A DNA stretch of 7,986 nucleotides from Parachlamydia sp. (GCA_021298935.1 JAJTHR010000343.1:1-7986); one strand, 5' to 3'; counted from the first letter of the stretch, positions 1 through 6,519 are shown. Numbers and translations: made by a program. Notes: a model not told the origin generated them from the sequence alone.

Positions 1-116
1 AAATCATGTTTTTGGTTATCTGAAAACTTCATGCCAAGGATGTTAGCAATATGCTTAGTAAGAGTGAAGAGAAAATAAAGAAAATTATTTATCACCTCGC
101 CTCGTTTGCGTAGCAA
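1..116. other. Left-edge region without a firm gene
   Basis: No gene can be assigned here. On the plus strand, frame 1 stays open from the window edge to a TAA at 76-78 and could be the last 25 codons of a gene lying to the left. On the minus strand another frame is open from about 141 to the edge, with a possible GTG start at 95, and could be the beginning of a gene. Neither short peptide resembles a family I recognise, and both cannot be genes. The right end of the region is the left arm of the hairpin described separately. Confidence 0.4.
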
Positions 117-128
117 ATGGGCGAGGTG
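93..128. repeat. Strong GC-rich hairpin covering the LRR gene start
   Basis: The outer arms CACCTCGCC (93-101) and GGCGAGGTG (120-128) are perfectly complementary, and the inner arms TTTGC (105-109) and GCAAA (113-117) close on a 3-nt loop GTA. With C103-G119 and a G-U pair 104-118, the stem has 16 pairs and a single bulged T. The predicted ATG (117-119) lies inside the right arm. No T-run follows on either strand, so it is not a typical intrinsic terminator. It may be a dispersed palindromic repeat that inserted here or a structure that occludes the start. Each strand also shows GAGGTG, which can pair with the 16S rRNA tail. The structure is certain on paper, the role is not. Confidence 0.75.
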
Positions 129-1502
129 GTGAATAGTCACCTGGATTTAAAAAATTTTAATGAAAATGAATTAAAAGAGTTAGCTTTAGTATTTCCCAAT
201 GTAAAAGAAATTAATTTATGCGATTCCAGCCAAACACTGGAAGGAGCCTGGCTAAAGGCTCTCAATAAATTTAATCATTTAGAAAGCTTAAATTTAGTGG
301 AAGTAGATTTAACGGAAAACGAACATTTAGATGCATTCAAGGAAATGGTTAAATTGAAGAGCTTAGAAGTAGATGAGCTACCCTACCAAGCTTTTCTCTC
401 AATTTCGAAGCTCCCTCAGCTAGAGTATTTATATGCCATGGAAACAGGCGAAATGAGCGATCCGATAGCTTTAAGCAATGTGTTTCCCCATTTAAAAATT
501 CTACTTATAGATAATTACTCACAAAATTTTTTAGAAAATTTGAAACTTGAGCATGTAGAAATCTTTGTCATTGAGTCGGCTGAAGAAAGTATTGAAAATT
601 ATGAATTCTTACATGATATGAAAAAATTAAATCAGTTGGAACTAGACCAGGGAAGCGATAAAATCCTTTCTCAATTGAAAGAATTAAAAACGCTAGAAAT
701 CTTAAAATTTAATGAATGCTCAAATGTCACAGATCGAGGAATTAACCAACTAAAAAATCTAGAAAATTTACAGGTTCTTCGATTGCCGGATAATGCGATT
801 ACAGATCAGGGTTTTAATGCATTATGTAACTTAAGCCAGCTCGTCACTCTGGATGCCTCCTCTCATCTATTAACAGACAAAAGCCTTCGAGGCTTGCATG
901 ATTTAAAAAATTTAAAAAGTTTAAGTTTAAGCCATGCAAATCTCACAAAAAAAGGATTGCTTGAAGTAGGCAAGCTGACTGCCCTGCGAACGCTTAACCT
1001 GACAAATTTGCGTTATCTAGAAAATGAAAGTCTGGACGATGCCTTGCAATTATTAACAAATTTGTCTGAATTGAAAAAAATAAATCTTGGGTTTACAACG
1101 GTAAGCGAACAAGGAATACATCTACTAAAAAATTTTAAAATGCTGCGCACTTTGGATTTATCAGGTTGTCAATTCACCGGCCAAAATCTTGATCTAACAG
1201 GATTTGAACAATTGAAAGATATTAACTTAACCGGCTGTACTAACCTTCAAGAGGGAGAGTGGCTCTCACAATTGGCTGTTAAATCATTGACTTTGAACTA
1301 TACTTCCATAAATAAAGAATGGTTTGAAAAATTACGTTCCAACTCTTCAATTGAAAACCTGTTTTTGGATGGATGCAGGTTGACAGAAAAAGAAATTATT
1401 TCATTTGTCAATTCCCATCCACTCAACATCCTTTCAATCAGGCGTTCCACAATCAATTCAGAAATGCTGGAGGAGCTGCCCATTGAAAATTTGATTACCT
1501 GA
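117..1502 (+). CDS. Leucine-rich-repeat protein, probably truncated at its C-terminus
   Basis: The 461-residue product is almost entirely an LRR solenoid with about 17 repeats. The clearest lie between residues 190 and 455 and follow a pattern like LxxLxLxxxxLTDxGL, for example near 193, 218, 242, 266, 319, 343, 366, 388, 412 and 436. No signal peptide, membrane segment, F-box or catalytic domain is visible. Such proteins are binding scaffolds, and in amoeba-associated bacteria some act on host proteins, but nothing here proves secretion. ATG 117 is the first start after an in-frame TAG at 111-113. It sits inside a strong hairpin without a clear ribosome site, so GTG 126 or 129 are alternatives. 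The gene ends abruptly inside a repeat (IENLIT, stop 1500-1502), while another frame continues the repeat to a TAA at 1544-1546. Base composition is more AT-rich than the pot genes, which is compatible with separate ancestry. It converges with the pot operon. Confidence 0.85.
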   Translation: MGEVVNSHLDLKNFNENELKELALVFPNVKEINLCDSSQTLEGAWLKALNKFNHLESLNLVEVDLTENEHLDAFKEMVKLKSLEVDELPYQAFLSISKLPQLEYLYAMETGEMSDPIALSNVFPHLKILLIDNYSQNFLENLKLEHVEIFVIESAEESIENYEFLHDMKKLNQLELDQGSDKILSQLKELKTLEILKFNECSNVTDRGINQLKNLENLQVLRLPDNAITDQGFNALCNLSQLVTLDASSHLLTDKSLRGLHDLKNLKSLSLSHANLTKKGLLEVGKLTALRTLNLTNLRYLENESLDDALQLLTNLSELKKINLGFTTVSEQGIHLLKNFKMLRTLDLSGCQFTGQNLDLTGFEQLKDINLTGCTNLQEGEWLSQLAVKSLTLNYTSINKEWFEKLRSNSSIENLFLDGCRLTEKEIISFVNSHPLNILSIRRSTINSEMLEELPIENLIT

Positions 1503-1546
1503 GTGATACTCCGAGCGGCATTAAATCAAAGCTTCCGTACATTTAA
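1487..1546 (+). other. Out-of-frame continuation of the last LRR
   Basis: In the frame starting at 1493 the sequence after the LRR gene reads DYLSDTPSGIKSKLPYI and ends at TAA 1544-1546. Removing two bases (AT at about 1494-1495) would fuse it to the annotated protein as IENLYLSDTPSG. That matches the spacing of the earlier repeat IENLFLDGCRLT. I infer that a 2-nt insertion cut off about 16 residues. The segment overlaps the 3' end of the convergent small membrane gene by 21 nt, so part of the similarity could be chance. Confidence 0.45.
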
Positions 1547-1774
1547 GTGCAAGCCATTGACGAATAGTAAGACAAATGCCACTGGAAAAAAAGCAAGGAC
1601 CCAAAAGCATAACCAAAATCTTGAACCATTATAGCTTAAGGTATACTCGGTATCTTTAATGACAAATGTACAGGCTGTCAGCAAAAGAACAAAGGCGATC
1701 GGAAAAAATACAATCACCCAAAAAATAAGCCAAAAAATTGAACCGCTGTAATGCAACCGAAATTGATTATTCAT
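1526..1774 (-). CDS. Small membrane protein made of two tandem copies of one segment
   Basis: This 82-residue protein has two hydrophobic stretches, residues about 13-38 and 52-73. They are copies of each other at an offset of 39 residues: Y9-L32 and Y48-F71 share 17 of 24 positions, with the common core YxGSxFWLxFWVxxFFP followed by xAFVLL. It is probably an inner-membrane protein with two spans, or two re-entrant segments broken by the conserved Pro25 and Pro64. The start ATG (1774) lies 2 nt after the potD stop (TAG 1777-1779), with only a weak GAG-type ribosome site, so translation is probably coupled to potD. It is not a component of known Pot transporters. It could be an accessory subunit or an unrelated passenger. 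I do not recognise a named family. The repeat structure and the coding continuity make a real gene likely. Confidence 0.75.
   Translation of the reverse strand: MNNQFRLHYSGSIFWLIFWVIVFFPIAFVLLLTACTFVIKDTEYTLSYNGSRFWLCFWVLAFFPVAFVLLFVNGLHLNVRKL
1562..1750 (-). repeat. Diverged tandem duplication inside the small membrane gene
   Basis: Copy A is 1679-1750 and copy B is 1562-1633, a period of 117 nt. The similarity is visible in DNA as well as protein: both copies contain a stretch beginning CAAA and running through GGAAAAAA and ACCCAAAA to TTGAACC. This indicates an intragenic duplication rather than two independently hydrophobic segments. Many codons differ, so the duplication is old or has been selected at protein level. 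Confidence 0.75.
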
Positions 1775-1776
1775 CT

Positions 1777-2817
1777 CTAACTCGCTTTAATTTTATCCCA
1801 TGCTTTATTATATAAGAATCCTGCCTCGCCTAGATTTTTGATCATTTCTGATTTCTCAAAGATCTCTTTAGGCATAAACAGAATTTGATTATTTCTCAAG
1901 TTCTCCGGTAATTTATCGTACGCCGCTTGATTAGGAGTAAAGAAAAGTGAAAAAGCCATATTTTCCGCTGCCACTTCTCCATCCAGCATAAAATTGATGA
2001 ATTCAAGGCCAAGTTCCGGATGAGGTGCCGTTTTGGGAATCACCATAAAATCCATAGAAAATGTCACTCCTTCTTTTGGATAGACGAATTGCACTGCCGG
2101 ATTTTCATTCATCACTTGCAAAATATCGCCATTATAGCCATTTACCACCAAGTATTCGGCGCTTGCAATTCCTGCTTTATATTGCTCGCTCTCAAACTTA
2201 GAAAGGTTTTTTTTCCATTCGATAAGCAGCTGCGTCGCCTCATCAATTTCACCGGGATTGGTCGTATTGGCGCTATATCCAAGATAAATCAAAGCTTCAC
2301 CAATCGTTTCGCGCACATCGTTAAGCATCGTCATACGCCCCTTGTATTCCGGCCGGCTAAAAATCCCCCAGGAAGGCTCAAAATTTTTCACTTTATCTTC
2401 ACGATAGGCAACACCTGCTGATGAAACCATATAAGGAACGCCATATTTAAGCAGCGCATCCCCCGCCCTTTGCACATATTGAGGATCCAAGTTTTTTAAA
2501 TTAGGCAATGAGCCGTGGTCAAGAGGCTGCAGCATGTCTTGGCGGCTCATGATGTCGACAAAATAATTGCTCGGAAATATGACATCATATCCTTCAGCGC
2601 CCAATTTAAGCTTTGCATACATGGATTCATTTGAATCGAAGGTATCTATAACGACTCTGCAATGACATTTCTCTTCAAAAGCTTCTATGATTTCAGGTTT
2701 GACATAATCGCTCCAGATAAGAAGATTAAGTTGCGGCTGAGAAGAGTTCTGGCAGCTTGAAAATAAAATCATACCGCAGAGGAGTGCAACTCCCTTAAAA
2801 AAAGCTAGGTTTTGCAT
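1777..2817 (-). CDS. potD: Polyamine ABC transporter substrate-binding lipoprotein (PotD-like)
   Basis: This 346-residue binding protein presents spermidine or putrescine to the PotBC permease. It has an N-terminal signal with a lipobox-like FSSC ending at Cys22, so it is probably a lipoprotein rather than a free periplasmic protein. Compared from memory with E. coli PotD it keeps the WSDY motif (W35-Y38, E. coli WTEY), SNESMYAKLK (62-71), the PSNYFVD segment with Y85, D167/E170 (E. coli D168/E171), S210 and D256 (E. coli D257). The charged clamp for the amino groups is therefore present. The aromatic positions W229, W255 and Y293 are replaced by V225, S254 and F292, and Q327 by I326, so ligand preference may differ. 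Length is as usual for the family. The ATG directly abuts the potC stop, and AAGGA inside the end of potC gives a good ribosome site. Fourth gene of the operon. Confidence 0.93.
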   Translation of the reverse strand: MQNLAFFKGVALLCGMILFSSCQNSSQPQLNLLIWSDYVKPEIIEAFEEKCHCRVVIDTFDSNESMYAKLKLGAEGYDVIFPSNYFVDIMSRQDMLQPLDHGSLPNLKNLDPQYVQRAGDALLKYGVPYMVSSAGVAYREDKVKNFEPSWGIFSRPEYKGRMTMLNDVRETIGEALIYLGYSANTTNPGEIDEATQLLIEWKKNLSKFESEQYKAGIASAEYLVVNGYNGDILQVMNENPAVQFVYPKEGVTFSMDFMVIPKTAPHPELGLEFINFMLDGEVAAENMAFSLFFTPNQAAYDKLPENLRNNQILFMPKEIFEKSEMIKNLGEAGFLYNKAWDKIKAS

Positions 2818-3585
2818 TCAGTCATCCTTGGATAGTCGTTGAGTGAAAAAGATAATAATAAAGGTCATCAATAAAATTAAAACGGAAAGGGCATTGACAA
2901 TGGGTGTCGACCCAAATTTAATCATGCTATACACATAGACCGGCAGTGTAGATGCACCCTGCCCCACTACAAAAAAGGTGATGACAAAATCATCGATGGA
3001 GAGCATGAAAGCAAGTAAACCGGCAGCCATTAACCCGGGGGCTAGCAAAGGGAGAAGGACGCGCCGTGTCAGCGTCCAGGTATTAGCGCCTAAATCCTGG
3101 GCCGCTTCGATCAGTGTAAAATCAAAATTTTGCAGTTTTGAAAGCATCACCATTGTCACATAACTTAAACAAAAGGTCGTATGCGCAATAAAAACCGTAA
3201 ATAATCCAAGCTGAATGTTAATGGTGATGAAGAAGAGAAGCAGGCTGATCCCCGTTAAAATATCAGGAATGACAAGCGGTGTATAAATGAGAAAATAATG
3301 GGCTTTTTGCAAGCGGGTTTTATATAAATGCAGGGCAAAGGCGGCCAGTGTACCGAGGAATGTGGAGGCAACTGTGGCCGAAATCCCCACAATCAGGGAA
3401 TTGCGCAGCGCCTGCCACATTTTATGCTCGTTCCATAACCTCTGGTACCATTTAAATGTGAAACCCAGCCACTCGCCACCAAAACGGGATTCATTGAATG
3501 AACTGATAAACAAGATCAAAATGGGGACATAGAGAAAAATAAGGACCACGATGGTAATGCTAAAACAAAGCGGGCTTTTTTTCAT
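2818..3585 (-). CDS. potC: Polyamine ABC transporter permease (PotC)
   Basis: The 255-residue inner-membrane permease has about six hydrophobic segments, roughly at residues 9-29, 61-87, 97-122, 126-146, 180-207 and 229-248. The cytoplasmic EAA loop that docks on the ATPase is clear at residues 160-179, with EAAQDLGA, the invariant Gly and the LLPLLAPG end. The usual length and the shorter N-terminus compared with PotB identify it as the second permease. Its ATG overlaps the potB stop as ATGA (3582-3585), which implies translational coupling, and the ribosome site in front is weak. It forms a heterodimer with PotB. PotC and PotB are assigned by gene order and by analogy with the potABCD operon. 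Confidence 0.93.
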   Translation of the reverse strand: MKKSPLCFSITIVVLIFLYVPILILFISSFNESRFGGEWLGFTFKWYQRLWNEHKMWQALRNSLIVGISATVASTFLGTLAAFALHLYKTRLQKAHYFLIYTPLVIPDILTGISLLLFFITINIQLGLFTVFIAHTTFCLSYVTMVMLSKLQNFDFTLIEAAQDLGANTWTLTRRVLLPLLAPGLMAAGLLAFMLSIDDFVITFFVVGQGASTLPVYVYSMIKFGSTPIVNALSVLILLMTFIIIFFTQRLSKDD

Positions 3586-4451
3586 TCGCGATTTCTCACT
3601 TCGGCTTCAATCTTTTTCTGACGCCCAGATACAAGTAAAATACCCGATAGCGGAATGATAATCAAAAACGAGAGCAATGCTGACAAAGCGCTGGCCAGTG
3701 GAAGATTGCGGTCGACAAAAACCCGTTGTGCAATCTTATTTCCAATCATTTCGCTGCTAAATCCTCCGATAATGTCGGGAATGACGTAAGCACCGACGGC
3801 AGAAATAAAGACCATGATAATGGCAGTTATAATGCCTCTTCCAATCCCCGGAATGAACACTTTAAAAAAGGCAACGGACCTGCTTGCCCCGAGATCCAAA
3901 GCCGCTTCGACCAGTTGAAAATTAAATTTTGAAGCAGCTGCATAAATGGGGAAAACCGCAAAGGGCAAATAAGTATAAACCATGATCAGTATAACGGAAG
4001 GGATATTGTAAAGAAGAGAAGTGTCGGGGCCCACTAAATGCAAAAACACTAAAAACTTCTTTAAATAGCTTTCTGGATGAAGCAGCATTTTCCAGGCAAA
4101 AATTCGAATCAGGAAGCTGCTCCAAAAGGGCAAAACGAGTAAAAGCATGATTAAATGCCTGGACTTCGTTGATAAAAAAGTCATGTAATAGCCGACCGGC
4201 AAAGCCAGGACAAGGCAAAAAAAGGTCGTCAAGATGCTTAAGTAAAGCGTGCGGGTGATTAAAATGTAGTTATTCACGTCAAAAAGGCTTTGAATCGCTT
4301 CAAAAGACCATCCTTCTCCCACACCACCATAAATGGTCGCCGGTTTAAAAGAATAGGCATAGATAATGACTGTCGGAACCAGAAAAAAAAACAACAGCCA
4401 AAGGATGGTCGGCATCGTCAATGCCCACTCATTTTTGGGGGAATTATTCAT
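3582..4451 (-). CDS. potB: Polyamine ABC transporter permease (PotB)
   Basis: This is the first of two permeases of the transporter, 289 residues with the chosen start. An open frame continues upstream to ATG 4550, but those 33 extra residues are polar, lie wholly inside potA and have no permease character. ATG 4449-4451 is preceded by GGAAAG at 5-nt spacing and gives the expected short N-terminus before the first membrane span. From this start, spans lie at about 12-34, 67-92, 99-124, 149-173, 205-229 and 252-275. The EAA loop is at 182-201 (EAALDLGAS to FIPG). The coding region overlaps the end of potA by 8 nt and the start of potC by 4 nt. With PotC it forms the membrane channel through which the polyamine passes. 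Confidence 0.92.
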   Translation of the reverse strand: MNNSPKNEWALTMPTILWLLFFFLVPTVIIYAYSFKPATIYGGVGEGWSFEAIQSLFDVNNYILITRTLYLSILTTFFCLVLALPVGYYMTFLSTKSRHLIMLLLVLPFWSSFLIRIFAWKMLLHPESYLKKFLVFLHLVGPDTSLLYNIPSVILIMVYTYLPFAVFPIYAAASKFNFQLVEAALDLGASRSVAFFKVFIPGIGRGIITAIIMVFISAVGAYVIPDIIGGFSSEMIGNKIAQRVFVDRNLPLASALSALLSFLIIIPLSGILLVSGRQKKIEAEVRNRE

Positions 4452-5565
4452 GGGTGCTTTCCATTTTTTGGAATCTTTCCAGCATGAAGCCGTCGTCAGC
4501 ATGCCACCAGATCCATACGGGATCTTCCCACCTGATCGGCGTCTCATCAAGTAGAAAGCGGCTGTGCTGCTGATTCACAGAAATTTTCCGGCCGCCCACT
4601 TTCACTCCAAAATGAGTATGATCACCCTTGTAGATGACATCTTCGACAATTCCTGAAAAAACATTATGAAGAGAATGCTGTGGAGGCGCTTCTTTAGAAA
4701 TATGGATTTTTTCCGGCCTGATGCTTAAATGGACCGCATCTCCCTTCCCTAGCTGCTTGTCATTGAAGCAAAGGATAGGATGAAAACCCTCTGCGTCAAC
4801 TAAGCAGTAGTCCTTCTGCGCCTGCTCCGCCATGAGGCCGTCGATGAAATTGGTGTCCCCAATAAAATCGGCCACAAAGGTACTTTTGGGGGTTTCATAA
4901 ATTTCAATCGGGGTGCCCAATTGTTCCAGACGCCCCTTATGCAAGACGGCAATGCGGTCGCTGACGGCCATGGCTTCCGTCTGATCATGCGTAATAAAAA
5001 TAAAAGTAATCCCTACCTCATCATGAATGCGGTCGAGATCAAGAAGCATTTTTTGGCGCAGCTTCAGGTCAAGGGCAGCCAGAGGCTCATCCAGGAGAAG
5101 AATTTGGGGATGGTTGATGAGGGCCCTGGCAATAGCTACACGCTGCTTTTGACCGCCGCTGATCTGATCAGGTTTTTTGTGCAAATGCTCCCTCATTTGA
5201 ATGAGGCCCAACATTCTCTCCACTTCCATTTCAATTTCTTTTTCAGGCCTTTTCGCGATGCGCAGGCCGAAAGCGATATTTTCCCAGATGGACAAGTGGG
5301 GAAATAAGGCATAATTTTGAAAGACGGTATTAATTGGTCTTTTATTTGGAGGAAGAGAGGTGATGTCCTGGCCGTCCAGATAAACTTTTCCCTGATCCAC
5401 AGTTTCAAAACCGGCAAGGATCCTCAAAAGTGTCGTTTTCCCGCAACCGCTCGGACCTAAAAGAGAAAAAAACTCTCCCTTTTTGATTGAAAAAGAAATA
5501 TTTTCAAGCGCCTTGCTTGTTCCAAAACTTTTTGAAACATTTTCAAAAACGATGCTATCGACCAT
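4444..5565 (-). CDS. potA: Polyamine ABC transporter ATPase (PotA)
   Basis: This 373-residue cytoplasmic ATPase powers polyamine import. All nucleotide-binding motifs are intact: Walker A GPSGCGKTT (37-45), Q-loop Gln83, signature ISGGQKQR (135-142), Walker B LLLDE (156-160), D-loop LAALD (162-166) and switch His193. Residues from about 230 to 365 form the C-terminal region typical of PotA/MalK-type importers, with a TOBE-like part including LSIRPEKI, which can serve regulation. The start at 5565 is preceded by GAGGTG two bases from the ATG, complementary to the 16S rRNA tail. As the first gene of potABCD it lies behind the divergent promoter region and overlaps potB by 8 nt. High sequence conservation makes PotA more likely than other members of the same ATPase class, and the neighbours confirm this. 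Confidence 0.95.
   Translation of the reverse strand: MVDSIVFENVSKSFGTSKALENISFSIKKGEFFSLLGPSGCGKTTLLRILAGFETVDQGKVYLDGQDITSLPPNKRPINTVFQNYALFPHLSIWENIAFGLRIAKRPEKEIEMEVERMLGLIQMREHLHKKPDQISGGQKQRVAIARALINHPQILLLDEPLAALDLKLRQKMLLDLDRIHDEVGITFIFITHDQTEAMAVSDRIAVLHKGRLEQLGTPIEIYETPKSTFVADFIGDTNFIDGLMAEQAQKDYCLVDAEGFHPILCFNDKQLGKGDAVHLSIRPEKIHISKEAPPQHSLHNVFSGIVEDVIYKGDHTHFGVKVGGRKISVNQQHSRFLLDETPIRWEDPVWIWWHADDGFMLERFQKMESTHE
4457..4462 (-). promoter_or_regulatory. Ribosome binding site that decides the potB start
   Basis: On the minus strand GGAAAG lies 5 nt before ATG 4449-4451, within the last codons of potA. It supports the 289-residue PotB over the 322-residue version starting at 4550. 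Confidence 0.6.
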
Positions 5566-5591
5566 TCCACCTCAAAAAATTTATTTTTTAC

Positions 5592-5611
5592 TTAAGATGC
5601 GCGCATCATAA
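5592..5611. promoter_or_regulatory. Operator-like palindrome over the pot -10 and start site
   Basis: The core GATGCGCGCATC (5596-5607) is a perfect 12-bp palindrome. It extends to 20 bp with one A/A mismatch, flanked by TTA on the left and TAA on the right. It is the only GC-rich patch in an AT-rich gap and overlaps the predicted -10 and +1 of the pot operon, where a repressor would block transcription. No regulator gene is in the window. Confidence 0.5.
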
Positions 5612-5634
5612 CAGATTTGATCATGACAATACAA
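5605..5634 (-). promoter_or_regulatory. Predicted pot operon promoter with extended -10
   Basis: Read on the minus strand, TATGAT (5610-5605) matches the -10 consensus at five of six positions and is preceded by TGT, an extended -10 element. A poor -35 candidate, TTGTAT (5634-5629), stands 18 nt upstream. A TTGTCA (5629-5624) is a better match but too close at 13 nt. Transcription would begin near 5598-5600, leaving a leader of about 33 nt before potA. Confidence 0.45.
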
Positions 5635-5659
5635 TTTAAATGATCTTGAAAAATATCTG
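5612..5659. repeat. Interrupted inverted repeat upstream of the pot promoter
   Basis: GATCAT (5619-5624) is mirrored by ATGATC (5640-5645), and farther out CAGAT (5612-5616) is mirrored by ATCTG (5655-5659), with unequal gaps. It could be a second protein-binding dyad covering the -35 region, but arms this short can occur by chance in AT-rich DNA. Confidence 0.25.
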
Positions 5660-5697
5660 TTTTTCCAGCAAAAATAGCGGCCACAATAGGTTTCCCC

Positions 5698-6519
5698 ATG
5701 ATAAAAAAATTACTACTCTTTATGGCACTGCTAAGCGTATCCTCCGGGCTGCAGGCTGAAATCCTCGGATTCGATGTGAACTTGATAAGCGGCTACAGGC
5801 AGGATTCTTTTTCCGAAAAATCCAATTTAAGCAAGACATCGCTGAAGTCCGCTCAGGCTCTCCAGGCAGTGGGCAAAGCCAAAATGACATTTTTAAATTT
5901 TTTTATTTTTGCCGAGGGCTCGGCCGGAAGGGTATTTTCAGGCCGGTTAAATGAAACAGGCTCTTATTTGGAAGGGCACTCAAAACTTAAAAATGGCAAA
6001 ATAAACGCTTTTAAAGCGGGCGCAGGCTATTATTTTAACATTATCCCCTTTTGTGATTGGGTGCGGATCGGTCCCATGGCTGGCTGGTCATTCGATCAAC
6101 AAATCTACCATGGAAGCTGCCGTTCTTCATCCGCCCTTACGAAATATAAAAATACCTGGAAAGGACCCTGGGCGGGTCTGGATTTTGGTTTTCAATTGTG
6201 CGAATTTTCTCTGCATGCAAGCTATGAATACCACTTTGCACTTTGGAAAGCGGAAAGGGATTTTAAGGACTTTAGCCTCCTCGAGGGCCGTATCCACTCC
6301 AGCCATTCATATGGGCAAGTGTTGAGCCTGGAAGGAAAATGGAATTTCAGCCTTTGCTGGTATCTTGGAATGGAATTAAAGGTTCAGGAATGGCAAGCCA
6401 GCAAGGGGCGCTGGAAAAATGCTGCCCGCTGCTTAGGGCTCCTTTCGACTGCTGAGCGCAATAAAGAGGCCAAATGGCGATCATTGGCCTTGCAAGGAGA
6501 AATCGGCTTTAATTTTTAA
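5698..6519 (+). CDS. Secreted outer-membrane beta-barrel protein, function unknown
   Basis: The 273-residue product begins with a classical signal peptide: KK, a hydrophobic core and probable cleavage after LQA at residue 20. The mature part alternates polar and hydrophobic residues in stretches that fit membrane beta-strands, notably about 57-71, 103-115, 121-133, 157-167, 169-182, 204-216, 218-230 and 261-273. Gly- and aromatic-rich turns and a C-terminal FNF are typical of proteins inserted by the BAM complex. This suggests a small barrel of 8-10 strands. Five cysteines (119, 141, 168, 220, 245) are unusual for a barrel and could form disulfides, as in chlamydial envelopes. I cannot assign a named family or a substrate. 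It is divergent from potA, and the ferritin gene follows 52 bp downstream on the same strand. Confidence 0.75.
   Translation: MIKKLLLFMALLSVSSGLQAEILGFDVNLISGYRQDSFSEKSNLSKTSLKSAQALQAVGKAKMTFLNFFIFAEGSAGRVFSGRLNETGSYLEGHSKLKNGKINAFKAGAGYYFNIIPFCDWVRIGPMAGWSFDQQIYHGSCRSSSALTKYKNTWKGPWAGLDFGFQLCEFSLHASYEYHFALWKAERDFKDFSLLEGRIHSSHSYGQVLSLEGKWNFSLCWYLGMELKVQEWQASKGRWKNAARCLGLLSTAERNKEAKWRSLALQGEIGFNF

Larger units (their letters stand above)
5566..5697. promoter_or_regulatory. Divergent promoter region between potA and the beta-barrel gene
   Basis: This 132-bp AT-rich gap must carry the leftward pot operon promoter and may carry one for the rightward gene. The leftward signal is described separately. 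For the rightward gene, TTGAAA (5646-5651) followed 18 nt later by AAAAAT (5670-5675) is a weak candidate, and AATAGG 7 nt before ATG 5698 is a modest ribosome site. Two dyads lie in the gap, at 5592-5611 and 5612-5659. Confidence 0.6.

Noticed and set aside
1..78. Possible 3' end of a gene such as a transposase on the plus strand
   Set aside because: Only 25 codons are visible, no motif is recognisable, and the opposite strand is equally open.
93..128. Hairpin as intrinsic terminator of an upstream gene
   Set aside because: The stem is strong, but neither side has the T-tract such terminators need.
1503..1525. Intrinsic terminator between the convergent LRR gene and pot operon
   Set aside because: Only a 3-bp CCG/CGG stem is present and no T-run follows on either strand.
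2020..2421. 133-codon open frame on the plus strand
   Set aside because: It is antisense to potD, rich in His, Phe and Ile, and lacks a ribosome site or recognisable motif, as expected for a shadow of a well-conserved gene.
4921..5307. 128-codon open frame on the plus strand
   Set aside because: It lies opposite the most conserved part of potA, whose motifs are all intact on the minus strand.
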